DNA of 7,175 bases, from contig CADCOU010000244.1 in assembly GCA_902803155.1 (NCBI GenBank), positions 1 through 7,175 of the forward strand, given 5' to 3'. The notes below the pieces were generated by a model. That model had not been told where the DNA came from, searched no databases, and saw only the letters and a program-made list of their open reading frames with translations. Both the position numbers and the translations under genes were made by a program. The DNA is from an uncultured Lachnospiraceae bacterium (lineage in GTDB: Bacteria; Bacillota; Clostridia; Lachnospirales; Lachnospiraceae). This document shows, in pieces, positions 1 to 6,343 of this stretch (position 1 is its first letter; each line of letters starts with the position of its first letter).

Positions 1-1
1 A

Positions 2-1783
2 ACACAGACAACGGCTGTCCATGCATCCGATTCCAGAATGGTTACGGCACTGCTTTTCCGCCTGATGCCTATTCAGATCCTCCTTGCGGCAGTCGGTACG
101 ATAAACGGAATTGTATCCGGCCTTTTTGCAGGCAACTTTGTCGGAGAAGCTGCCATGAGCGCCATTGCGCTTTACAGTCCCATCCGGTTACTGATGAGCG
201 CTTTGACCGCTTTGCTTTTCGGCGGCGCTACCATTCTCTGCGGCAGATATCTGGGCCGAAACCAGCAGGATAAGGAGCAGATGTTATTTTCACTGGATCT
301 GTTTCTGGCAGCTGCGGCCGGGGCGCTCTTTGCCCTTTTTATGATTATCGTCAGTTTTTTTCATCTGGGCGCGTTTCTGACCCACGATGATGCGGTCCGT
401 CTGGTTTTTAACCAGTATCTGCTCGGACAGGCGATCGGAGTTTTGCCTATTTTTCTGGGAAAGCAGCTCTCGGCTTTCCTGTCCATGGAGAATGAGATTA
501 ATCTGACAACGATTGCAAGCCTGGTTATGATTGGCGTGAATGCTCTGCTGAACGTCCTTTTTGTCATGATTCTGCATTGGGGCGTATTCGGGGTCGCGCT
601 GGCATACTCTCTGGGGAACTGGGCCTTCTTTGCGGTGCAGGCGCAGTATTTTCTGCGTAAGAAAGGATCTCTGCGTTTTACGCTTCGTCAGGTCTCGTGG
701 CGGGAGAGCGGACAGATCATCAAAATCGGCTTGCCGGGGGCGGCTTCTGCCATCTATCAGAGCCTGCTCGGAATAATTATAAATACCCTGATCACTGTGT
801 ATGTCGGCAGTGCCGGTCTTTCGGCCTATGCCGCGTCCGATTCCATTCTGTGCTTCTTCTGGTCGATCCCGGCCGGTATGCTCGCGGTCTCGCGCATGCT
901 GCTCAGCATCAGTATCGGAGAGGAGGACCGGCAGACGCTTACGGACGTGATGCGCAATATGTTCCGCTATTTCGTGCCGTTGATGTGCGCGGTCTCCGTG
1001 GCCATTATCCTCCTGGCGGTGCCCTTCACACATCAGTTTTACCGCGATCCCTCAGCGCCGGTCTATTTGATGACAATCCGGGCCTTTCAGATCTTACCGC
1101 TCAGCATGCCGCTCAGCGTGATCTGCATGCATTTTGTCTGTTATGGGCAGGTATCTGATAAGCAGGTGTTGGTCCATATTCTTTCGGTCCTTGATGGCGT
1201 GGCATGCATTGCGGTCTTCACGGCGCTGCTGATCCCCGGGTATGGCATGAACGGAGTGTACATTGCCAACGTTCTGAACGGTGTGGTCACACTGCTTGTG
1301 GTTCTCCTCTATGCCGTCCTGAAAAATCACCGCATGCCGGGGAGTATTGAGGAGCTGATGGTGATTCCGGACAGTTTCGGAGTTGCGGAGAATGACCGGA
1401 TGGATCTGACGGTCAGGAGTATGGATGAGGTCGTGGTTGTCGCCGAAAAGGTGCAGCTGTTCTGCCTGGAAAAAGGCCTGGATACGCGCCGCAGTTATCT
1501 GGCGGGGCTTGCCATGGAAGAAATGGCAGGCAATGTGGTAAGCCATGGATTTCAGAAGGATAGAAAAAAGCACAGCGTGGATATCCGCATTGTATACAAA
1601 ACCAACGGACTGCTGCTTCGCATCAGGGATGACTGCAGACCTTTTGATCCGGGTGAACGGAAGAAACTGACAGATCCGTCGGATCCCGTCAGCAACATCG
1701 GAATCCGGCTGGTTTTCAGAATAGCTGAAAACGTTGAATATCAGTTTATCCTCGGAATGAATGTCCTTACGATACGGATTTGA
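2..1783 (+). CDS. MATE-family (MOP superfamily) exporter fused to a C-terminal RsbW-like GHKL ATP-binding domain; 5' end truncated by the window
   Basis: Residues are numbered from the Met at base 38. The first ~430 residues are hydrophobic and split into about 12 membrane segments (roughly 5-30, 39-63, 84-109, 122-147, 155-180, 183-205, 232-257, 262-290, 310-332, 343-370, 378-400, 404-428), as in MATE drug/sodium antiporters. A soluble domain follows at ~455-581. It has an N-box-like EEMAGNVVSHG (494-504), a G1-like RDDCRPFDP (530-538) and a G2-like NIGIRL (553-558), matching the HATPase_c fold of RsbW/SpoIIAB kinases. In the G1-like box Cys533 stands where Gly is usual. The frame stays open to base 2, the Met at 38 has no ribosome binding site, and family members usually carry some 10-20 residues before helix 1, so the true start is probably just outside the window. 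The transported substrate is unknown. The ATPase domain may regulate the exporter or act as a protein kinase or partner-binding module (inference). The next gene starts 49 bases downstream on the same strand. Confidence 0.88.
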   Translation, partial: TQTTAVHASDSRMVTALLFRLMPIQILLAAVGTINGIVSGLFAGNFVGEAAMSAIALYSPIRLLMSALTALLFGGATILCGRYLGRNQQDKEQMLFSLDLFLAAAAGALFALFMIIVSFFHLGAFLTHDDAVRLVFNQYLLGQAIGVLPIFLGKQLSAFLSMENEINLTTIASLVMIGVNALLNVLFVMILHWGVFGVALAYSLGNWAFFAVQAQYFLRKKGSLRFTLRQVSWRESGQIIKIGLPGAASAIYQSLLGIIINTLITVYVGSAGLSAYAASDSILCFFWSIPAGMLAVSRMLLSISIGEEDRQTLTDVMRNMFRYFVPLMCAVSVAIILLAVPFTHQFYRDPSAPVYLMTIRAFQILPLSMPLSVICMHFVCYGQVSDKQVLVHILSVLDGVACIAVFTALLIPGYGMNGVYIANVLNGVVTLLVVLLYAVLKNHRMPGSIEELMVIPDSFGVAENDRMDLTVRSMDEVVVVAEKVQLFCLEKGLDTRRSYLAGLAMEEMAGNVVSHGFQKDRKKHSVDIRIVYKTNGLLLRIRDDCRPFDPGERKKLTDPSDPVSNIGIRLVFRIAENVEYQFILGMNVLTIRI

Positions 1784-1817
1784 CGATACAGATAAAAGAA
1801 GGACTGTCAGGGAAAAC

Positions 1818-1822
1818 GGGAG
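1818..1822 (+). promoter_or_regulatory. Ribosome binding site (GGGAG) for the PIG-L deacetylase
   Basis: GGGAG lies 10 bases before the ATG at 1833. The alternative in-frame ATG at 1854 is preceded only by a weak A-rich stretch, so this site favours the upstream start. Confidence 0.45.
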
Positions 1823-1832
1823 CTGAAGCAGA

Positions 1833-2492
1833 ATGAGAAAAGAAATCATATTCATGGAAGAAGACAGGATTGCAATCATTGCCCCGCACCCTGACGATGA
1901 ATGCATATTTGCGGCCGGGCCGCTTCTTCTTGCTTCCGACAGAACAGATATCTTTGTGCTCACAGATGGAAGCCACGGAAATGCAGAACGTTCCATTATG
2001 GAAGAGGCAGCCATAAGAAGGAAACAGTTTGATGCTGAAATGGAGTATGTCAAACCGCATGCCGTGTACTGGTTTGGGATCGAGGATACAAAGCTTTCGG
2101 AAAATACCGGGATAGTTCGGGAAATAGATTTTACCCCTTATACCAGGATCTTTCTTCCCTGGATTGAAAGCCTGCATCCGGATCACAGAGCGGCGGCAGG
2201 AATGTGTATAGACGAAATACGCAGACAGGGCTGTCATGCCGAATGTTACAGCGGAGAAGTGTATAAACCGTTTCCGCTGCCGAGCCATTATATAGATATT
2301 ACTTCTCTGGCAGAAGAAAAACGAAAACTCATCCGGTTTCACGAAGATCAGACCGCGCTGGAGAATGTTGTCCTTTCTCTCAATGCTTTCAGGGCCGCTC
2401 AGATGATGAATATGCCGGAATGCAGGTTCGCGGAATGTTACGATAAAGTAAGAATACAGGAAGAAGTCGATGCAGATCATAAAAAAAGATGA
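1833..2492 (+). CDS. PIG-L family (LmbE-like) zinc-dependent N-deacetylase
   Basis: The 219-residue product is close to the usual family length. The signature APHPDDE is at residues 17-23, where His19 and Asp22 are the expected zinc ligands and Asp21 the expected catalytic base. A second motif, HPDH (115-118), supplies the third zinc-binding His. Family members remove N-acetyl groups from GlcNAc-containing substrates such as GlcNAc-PI, GlcNAc-Ins (MshB), bacillithiol precursors (BshB) or glycopeptide-antibiotic sugars; the substrate here cannot be told from sequence. No signal peptide or membrane segment is visible, so it is predicted cytoplasmic. The Met at residue 8 (base 1854) is an alternative start. 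The 3' end overlaps the next gene by 23 bases, implying translational coupling to a peptidoglycan peptidase and suggesting a cell-wall or surface-glycan substrate (inference). No BshA or MshA partner lies in the window, which weakens a thiol-cofactor role. Confidence 0.9.
   Translation: MRKEIIFMEEDRIAIIAPHPDDECIFAAGPLLLASDRTDIFVLTDGSHGNAERSIMEEAAIRRKQFDAEMEYVKPHAVYWFGIEDTKLSENTGIVREIDFTPYTRIFLPWIESLHPDHRAAAGMCIDEIRRQGCHAECYSGEVYKPFPLPSHYIDITSLAEEKRKLIRFHEDQTALENVVLSLNAFRAAQMMNMPECRFAECYDKVRIQEEVDADHKKR
2458..2463 (+). promoter_or_regulatory. Ribosome binding site (AGGAAG) inside the end of the PIG-L gene
   Basis: AGGAAG lies 6 bases before the ATG at 2470, within the coding sequence of the preceding gene. 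It decides the start of the M15 peptidase in favour of 2470 over the in-frame ATG at 2494, which has only an A-run and GATGA before it. Confidence 0.55.
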
Positions 2493-3138
2493 AATGTATG
2501 CGTCCGCTTTTGCGGAATGCTCGGATCATATCAAGCAGTTTCTTACTCTTCTTAACCGTAAAACTCCTGAAATTGACTGGGACAGGCTGGAATACGACGG
2601 CTGCGTCCAGCCGGACGGTTCTTTTTTTCGTGTCATTTCCACGATACGTACCGCGGAGGAACAGATCGAGTGTTATAAGATGGGAAGAAAAGGGGTGGAG
2701 TATCGACGCAATATTCTGTCGACGGCTGATTCATATTGTTCACGAATCCCGGCAATTCAATATGAGCTGATTTCAGGCGGTACGATTGAAAATGAAGACG
2801 ATCTCGCGACCTATGCCTGGGCAGGCCAGAGTTATCACAATTGGGGGCTCGCGATTGATCTGATCCTGACAGAATTCGGCGATCCGCTCTGCCTGGATCT
2901 GCATGATAAAACAATACCGATTCAGGATTACTATGCGCTTACAGGTCTTTCTCAGCTTGCCGAAGCCTGCGGACTTGAATGGGGCGGAACCTGGACAACG
3001 TTCCCCGATATCCCGCACTTTCAGGATACCGCTTACAGTATTCCTCCGAAGGCATATCACTACGATAACAATATGAACTTTCATTTCCTGAAACGTTTAT
3101 ATAACGGCACACTCTCACATGATCCGATTGATAAATAA
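2470..3138 (+). CDS. M15-family zinc peptidase, CwlK/endolysin-like (peptidoglycan peptidase), no signal peptide
   Basis: The 222-residue product carries the M15 zinc site. SYHNWGLAID (121-130) supplies His123 and Asp130, and DIPHFQ (180-185) supplies Asp180 (probable catalytic acid/base) and His183. The upstream TIRTAEEQIECYKMGR stretch (58-73) resembles the 'R-T-x-E-E-Q...Y..GR' segment of CwlK and of Ply500-type phage endolysins, and WGGTW (171-175) precedes the last motif as in CwlK. M15C enzymes typically cut the L-Ala-D-Glu bond of the stem peptide, while VanY and VanX relatives cut D-Ala-D-Ala; the DxPHFQ form fits M15C better than the EWWH form of VanX. The N-terminus is polar and shows no secretion signal, so it is either cytoplasmic (VanX- or recycling-like) or released by lysis or a holin (endolysin-like). 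It overlaps the deacetylase gene by 23 bases, and its stop codon directly abuts the GT51 start. The family call is firm; bond specificity is not. Confidence 0.88.
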   Translation: MQIIKKDEMYASAFAECSDHIKQFLTLLNRKTPEIDWDRLEYDGCVQPDGSFFRVISTIRTAEEQIECYKMGRKGVEYRRNILSTADSYCSRIPAIQYELISGGTIENEDDLATYAWAGQSYHNWGLAIDLILTEFGDPLCLDLHDKTIPIQDYYALTGLSQLAEACGLEWGGTWTTFPDIPHFQDTAYSIPPKAYHYDNNMNFHFLKRLYNGTLSHDPIDK

Positions 3139-3915
3139 ATGGGTTTGTTAATAATATTTATTTGTTTCGTTTTATTCCTGACAGTGTATGTGTTTGCTGC
3201 CTTCCTGAAAGCTCAGTATCTTACCGGAAAAAGGCCTGTTGAAGTATTACTGAATGAGCGGAAGAGCTCTCCGGATTATTGTTCATGGGAGAAGATATCG
3301 GAAGAAGTAAAAAAGTATTTTATTCTGATCGAAGATCCCGGGTTCTATAAGCGCAGGGGCGTCAATCTTAATATCATCATACGTAGAGGCCTTTCATGCT
3401 TTGTTGAGAAGGGCCGGGTCATTCATGGCAGTACTGTTTCACAGCAACTTGCAAAAAATCTGTATCTTCATTTTGAAAGAACCATATTCCGGAAAATCAC
3501 GGAATTTTTTATCTGCCTGAAGATAGAACGCTGCCTCACGAAAGAAGAGATATTTACTTTCTATCTGAATATCATTTATTATGGAAATAATATTTATGGT
3601 ATCTCAGAGGCCTGTGAGTACTATTTTTTAAAAACACCGGCGGAACTGACCGCAAACCAGGCGGTTTTTTTTGCCTGTCTGATTGCCGCGCCCAACGCCG
3701 CAGACCCGGTTCATTATCCGGAGAAGTTTTTCAGCCTGAAGAAGCGAAAACTGGAAAAATGCTTTCGGGAAGGCCTGATATCTGAAAAAGAACTGGAATA
3801 TTTCTGTTCTTTCCCGGAAAACCGGCCGGATCCGGAATTTGCGCCGGCTTTTCGCAGAACTGAAACAGTTCCTGCCATACATATGGTAAACGAATCCTTT
3901 GGCTCTTTTTACTGA
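3139..3915 (+). CDS. Membrane-anchored monofunctional GT51 peptidoglycan glycosyltransferase (MtgA/MGT-like)
   Basis: The 258-residue product has one N-terminal membrane anchor (about residues 3-23) and a single GT51 domain with no penicillin-binding transpeptidase domain, the usual build and size of monofunctional transglycosylases. Family motifs appear in order: LIEDPGFYKRRG (63-74, motif 1, catalytic Glu65), GSTVSQQLAKNL (97-108, motif 2), RKITE (118-122, second active-site Glu122), then KEEIFTFYLN (135-144) and ELTANQAVFFACLIAAPN (169-186). The Glu65-Glu122 spacing of 57 equals that of E114 and E171 in S. aureus PBP2. The motif-1 His common in this family (EDxxFxxHxG) is Arg72 here. The enzyme should polymerise lipid II into glycan strands on the outer membrane face. 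The ATG follows the TAA of the M15 gene with no gap and has no recognisable Shine-Dalgarno, so translation probably depends on coupling. The gene is clearly AT-rich (about 20% G+C in one 60-base line near 3541) compared with the last three genes. Confidence 0.9.
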   Translation: MGLLIIFICFVLFLTVYVFAAFLKAQYLTGKRPVEVLLNERKSSPDYCSWEKISEEVKKYFILIEDPGFYKRRGVNLNIIIRRGLSCFVEKGRVIHGSTVSQQLAKNLYLHFERTIFRKITEFFICLKIERCLTKEEIFTFYLNIIYYGNNIYGISEACEYYFLKTPAELTANQAVFFACLIAAPNAADPVHYPEKFFSLKKRKLEKCFREGLISEKELEYFCSFPENRPDPEFAPAFRRTETVPAIHMVNESFGSFY

Positions 3916-3989
3916 GTGCAGTCATTCACGGATTTACCGATATGGAAAGAGGTATTTGGAGACCTGCGTATTTATATTTCTGGAAAGAT

Positions 3990-3995
3990 AAGGAG
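3990..3995 (+). promoter_or_regulatory. Strong ribosome binding site (AAGGAG) for the Big2/SGNH gene
   Basis: AAGGAG lies 9 bases before the ATG at 4005. The 89-base gap from 3916 holding it is AT-rich but shows no well-spaced -35/-10 pair and no stem-loop terminator, so I cannot say whether a new transcript begins here. Confidence 0.6.
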
Positions 3996-4004
3996 TAAAC
4001 TAAA

Positions 4005-5126
4005 ATGATGCGTGTTCGACTGAAATTCCGCAGACTGATCTATACCGGAACCGCTGTTTTTCTGACTTTCCTGATGATGTTTGCGATTGCCCTCCCGGTC
4101 AGCGCGGCAGGAAAGAAGGTTAAGCTTTCCGAGACGCAGATGGTTCTGGTGCAGTACAGCCGGAAAAAACTGAAGCTTAAGAGGGCAAAGGGAAAAGTAA
4201 AATGGAAGTCCGGCAATAAGAAGGTTGCTGCAGTTTCATCAGGGGGAAGAGTGCGGGCGAAAGAGCCCGGCACATGTCAGATTACGGCGAAGAATCAGGG
4301 AAAAGTGTACGTGTGCATGGTGACGGTTGAACCTCTTGCACTGTCGGCAGCGACCCTGACTGTAAAGAAGGGTTCAACCGCACTGCTGCAGCTGAACAAT
4401 CCGGATATCCAGGCTTCGTGGAGCAGCTCTGATCCGAAGGTGGCCACTGTGGATCAGACCGGGAAGGTGACAGCGGTTGGATCCGGCAGCTGCGTTATCA
4501 GGGCAGTCTATAAGGATTCAACGCTTTCCTGCAGACTGACGGTTCCTTCGGAGACCGTGAAAAAGACCGGAAAGGATATCAGTCTGGTGCTGGCCGGGAG
4601 TTCTTCCATGGCCATGTGGTCCTCGGCGGCAGCGGCTTTCTCGCCATGCAGGATCATCAATTCGGCTGAAAGCGGCACTCTGGTGGTGCAGTGGCTCAAC
4701 TGGGTGCAGGAGAGGATCGTCAGGCATGCCCCCTCCGCCGTGGTTCTGTATGTGGGATCAAATGACCTGGGAGACGGCGCCGCGACTGATGCGACGGGAG
4801 AGAAGAACGCGGAGAATACCGTTGAGCTTATAAAGAAGATCAGGGTATCCCTGCCGGCGACGACCATTTTCTATGTCGGCGTGAATCCCTGCTGGGCGAG
4901 AAAGAATGCATGGACTGCCATTGAAAAGTCCAATATGATCATGAAACAGTACTGCGGCACGCAGGCGAATATGTACTATATTGACATCGCCTCGTATTTT
5001 AAGGCTCCGGACGGGACGCCGGACCAGACCCTTTTTGCGGATCAGCTGCATCCCAATGCGGCCGGTTATGCGATATGGGCACAGGTCGTGGCCGGTACTG
5101 TGAAGAGAGTGATGGGCGTGAGCTGA
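4005..5126 (+). CDS. Secreted SGNH/GDSL esterase with two N-terminal Big2 Ig-like domains
   Basis: The 373-residue product begins with a basic stretch and a hydrophobic core (about 11-34) ending PVSAA, a typical signal peptidase I site. Two Big2-type bacterial Ig-like domains follow (about 38-109 and 112-180); the second has the characteristic WSSSDPKVATVDQTGKVTAV pattern. An SGNH hydrolase domain fills about 190-370. Block I is GSSSM (198-202, predicted nucleophile Ser200 by alignment with GDS), block II has Gly224 in NSAESG, block III is GSND (251-254, Asn253) and block V is DQLHPN (346-351, Asp346 and His349). All four SGNH residues appear present, so it should be active as an esterase. 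Such enzymes remove acyl or acetyl groups from polysaccharides, lipids or peptidoglycan; the substrate here is not identifiable. The Big2 domains probably serve surface display or glycan contact, but no LPXTG anchor or S-layer domain is present. Confidence 0.88.
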   Translation: MMRVRLKFRRLIYTGTAVFLTFLMMFAIALPVSAAGKKVKLSETQMVLVQYSRKKLKLKRAKGKVKWKSGNKKVAAVSSGGRVRAKEPGTCQITAKNQGKVYVCMVTVEPLALSAATLTVKKGSTALLQLNNPDIQASWSSSDPKVATVDQTGKVTAVGSGSCVIRAVYKDSTLSCRLTVPSETVKKTGKDISLVLAGSSSMAMWSSAAAAFSPCRIINSAESGTLVVQWLNWVQERIVRHAPSAVVLYVGSNDLGDGAATDATGEKNAENTVELIKKIRVSLPATTIFYVGVNPCWARKNAWTAIEKSNMIMKQYCGTQANMYYIDIASYFKAPDGTPDQTLFADQLHPNAAGYAIWAQVVAGTVKRVMGVS

Positions 5127-5151
5127 TGAATCTATTTATATAAAACCAGAT

Positions 5152-5157
5152 GAGGGG
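5152..5157 (+). promoter_or_regulatory. Ribosome binding site (GAGGGG) for the PfkB kinase
   Basis: GAGGGG lies 8 bases before the ATG at 5166 and supports that start, in a 39-base gap after the SGNH gene that shows no terminator hairpin. Confidence 0.5.
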
Positions 5158-5165
5158 ACAGAAAT

Positions 5166-6287
5166 ATGAGCGACCGGAAAATCATATGCGTGGGACATGT
5201 CTGTATTGATATCACTCCGTCAATTCCTGAGCTTGGAGGGGGAAGAATTGAAGACAAGCTGTCTCCGGGCAAACTGATTCAGGTGGGAAGGGCATCGACC
5301 TCCGTGGGAGGATGCGTCTCGAACACCGGGCTCGGACTGAAGGTGCTGGGAGCGGATGTCTCCCTGATGGGAAAGATAGGAAATGACGCGTTCGGAGAGC
5401 TGATCCTGAAGGAGTTCCGGAAGTACGGGGCCGATGAGGGACTGATCGTCCAGGATGAGGACGCGAGCAGTTACACGGTGGTAATCGCGATTCCCGGAAT
5501 CGACCGGATCTTTCTCCATCATCCGGGCGCGAATGATACCTTCTGCGTCAGCGACATTCCCTGGGAGAAGGTCAGCGGCGCGGCGCTCTTTCATTTCGGA
5601 TATCCGCCGATCATGAGGACATTTTATGAGCGGGACGGAGAGGAGACGGTTCAGCTTCTGACCCGTGCCAGGGAGTCGGGAGCGGCGACATCGCTTGATA
5701 TGGCGATGGTGGATCCGGATTCTGACGCGGGCAGGCAGGACTGGAAGAAGATCCTGGTCCGCTGTCTGCCTCTGGTGGACTTTTTCTGCCCGAGCATCGA
5801 GGAGCTGTGCTGGATGCTGGATAAAGAGCGGTTCGACTCCTGGAAGGAGCGCTCGGGCGGCAGGGACGTCACGACTGTCCTGGATGTGGACGCCGATATC
5901 CGGCCGCTCGCGCGCGAGTGCATGGAGCTCGGCTGCAAGGTGCTTCTGATCAAGTGCGGAGCGCCGGGGATGTATCTGAAGACGGCTGGCAGGGACGTGC
6001 TGGATGAGATCAGTCCGGCGGCAGGGCTTGACAGTGCCTTGTGGGCGGATCAGGATTTCTTTGAGAAGAGCTACAGACCGGAGAAGGTTCTCTCGGGGAC
6101 GGGAGCCGGGGATACCAGTATCGCGGGTTTCCTGAAGGCGGTGCTGGACGGATATGATCCGGTGATGACCATGCATCTTGCCGCCGGATGCGGCGCGTCC
6201 TGCGTGGAGGCCTACGATACGCTGAGCGGACTGAGAAGCTTCGATGAGCTGAAGGAAAAAATTGCCTCCGGCTGGGAGAAGGTCTGA
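5166..6287 (+). CDS. PfkB/ribokinase-family carbohydrate kinase, substrate unknown
   Basis: The 373-residue product shows both PfkB signatures. The N-terminal one is VGGCVSNTGLGLKVLG (47-62, with Gly48-Gly49 and Asn53), and the C-terminal GTGAGDTSIAGFL (311-323) carries the anion-hole GAGD and the catalytic base Asp316. The protein starts with the beta-strand IICVGHVCIDITP (6-18) usual for the fold and is predicted cytoplasmic. It should transfer phosphate from ATP to a sugar or nucleoside hydroxyl. At 373 residues it is longer than the ~300-330 of ribokinase and fructokinase. Extra length lies around 18-46 and in two inserts near 220-250 and 280-307, which flank the ATP-side half and may shape substrate choice (inference). 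A transporter solute-binding gene follows after 56 bases, suggesting it phosphorylates an imported compound, but family-5 binding proteins usually bind peptides, so the pairing does not name the substrate. G+C is high, about 60% in places. Confidence 0.92.
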   Translation: MSDRKIICVGHVCIDITPSIPELGGGRIEDKLSPGKLIQVGRASTSVGGCVSNTGLGLKVLGADVSLMGKIGNDAFGELILKEFRKYGADEGLIVQDEDASSYTVVIAIPGIDRIFLHHPGANDTFCVSDIPWEKVSGAALFHFGYPPIMRTFYERDGEETVQLLTRARESGAATSLDMAMVDPDSDAGRQDWKKILVRCLPLVDFFCPSIEELCWMLDKERFDSWKERSGGRDVTTVLDVDADIRPLARECMELGCKVLLIKCGAPGMYLKTAGRDVLDEISPAAGLDSALWADQDFFEKSYRPEKVLSGTGAGDTSIAGFLKAVLDGYDPVMTMHLAAGCGASCVEAYDTLSGLRSFDELKEKIASGWEKV

Positions 6288-6331
6288 GTAATAAATGCAG
6301 AGACGATGAAGATGAAAAGGAGATAAATAAC

Positions 6332-6337
6332 AGGAGG
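6332..6337 (+). promoter_or_regulatory. Strong ribosome binding site (AGGAGG) for the solute-binding protein
   Basis: A perfect AGGAGG lies 6 bases before the ATG at 6344 and 9 before the in-frame ATG at 6347; either could be used. It is the strongest ribosome binding site in the window, fitting the high expression usual for transporter binding proteins. A second AAGGAG about 13 bases upstream (6317-6322) has no start codon at suitable spacing. Confidence 0.65.
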
Positions 6338-6343
6338 GAATCA

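Noticed and set aside
697..1158. Second + strand open frame inside the exporter gene
   Set aside because: It overlaps membrane helices of the exporter in another frame and encodes a low-complexity Arg/His/Leu mixture; a shadow frame.
1667..1692. Inverted repeat (CTGAC-GATCC / GGATC-GTCAG) resembling a hairpin
   Set aside because: It lies inside the conserved ATPase-domain coding sequence, has unequal bulges and no T-run; it is explained by codons for a TDPSDPVS stretch.
290..2480. Long open frames on the - strand opposite the exporter and PIG-L genes
   Set aside because: Their products are rich in His, Arg and Gln with no domain pattern, and they lie wholly opposite genes with clear family motifs; they are shadows of the + strand genes.
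3950..3980. TTGGAG and TATATT as a promoter before the Big2/SGNH gene
   Set aside because: The two hexamers are only about 11 bases apart, too short for a standard sigma-A promoter.
3916..4008. Possible 30-codon gene starting GTG right after the GT51 stop
   Set aside because: It has no ribosome binding site of its own and no recognisable motif, and its stop overlaps the next start only by a shared ATGA. Length and context are compatible with chance.
5131..5147. AT-rich TATATAAAA stretch as a -10 element before the kinase
   Set aside because: No credible -35 hexamer lies about 17 bases upstream, so it is not supported as a promoter.
6306..6326. Six-codon ORF (MKMKRR) as a leader peptide before the solute-binding protein
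   Set aside because: No ribosome binding site, no attenuator hairpin and no regulatory codon run; most likely chance.
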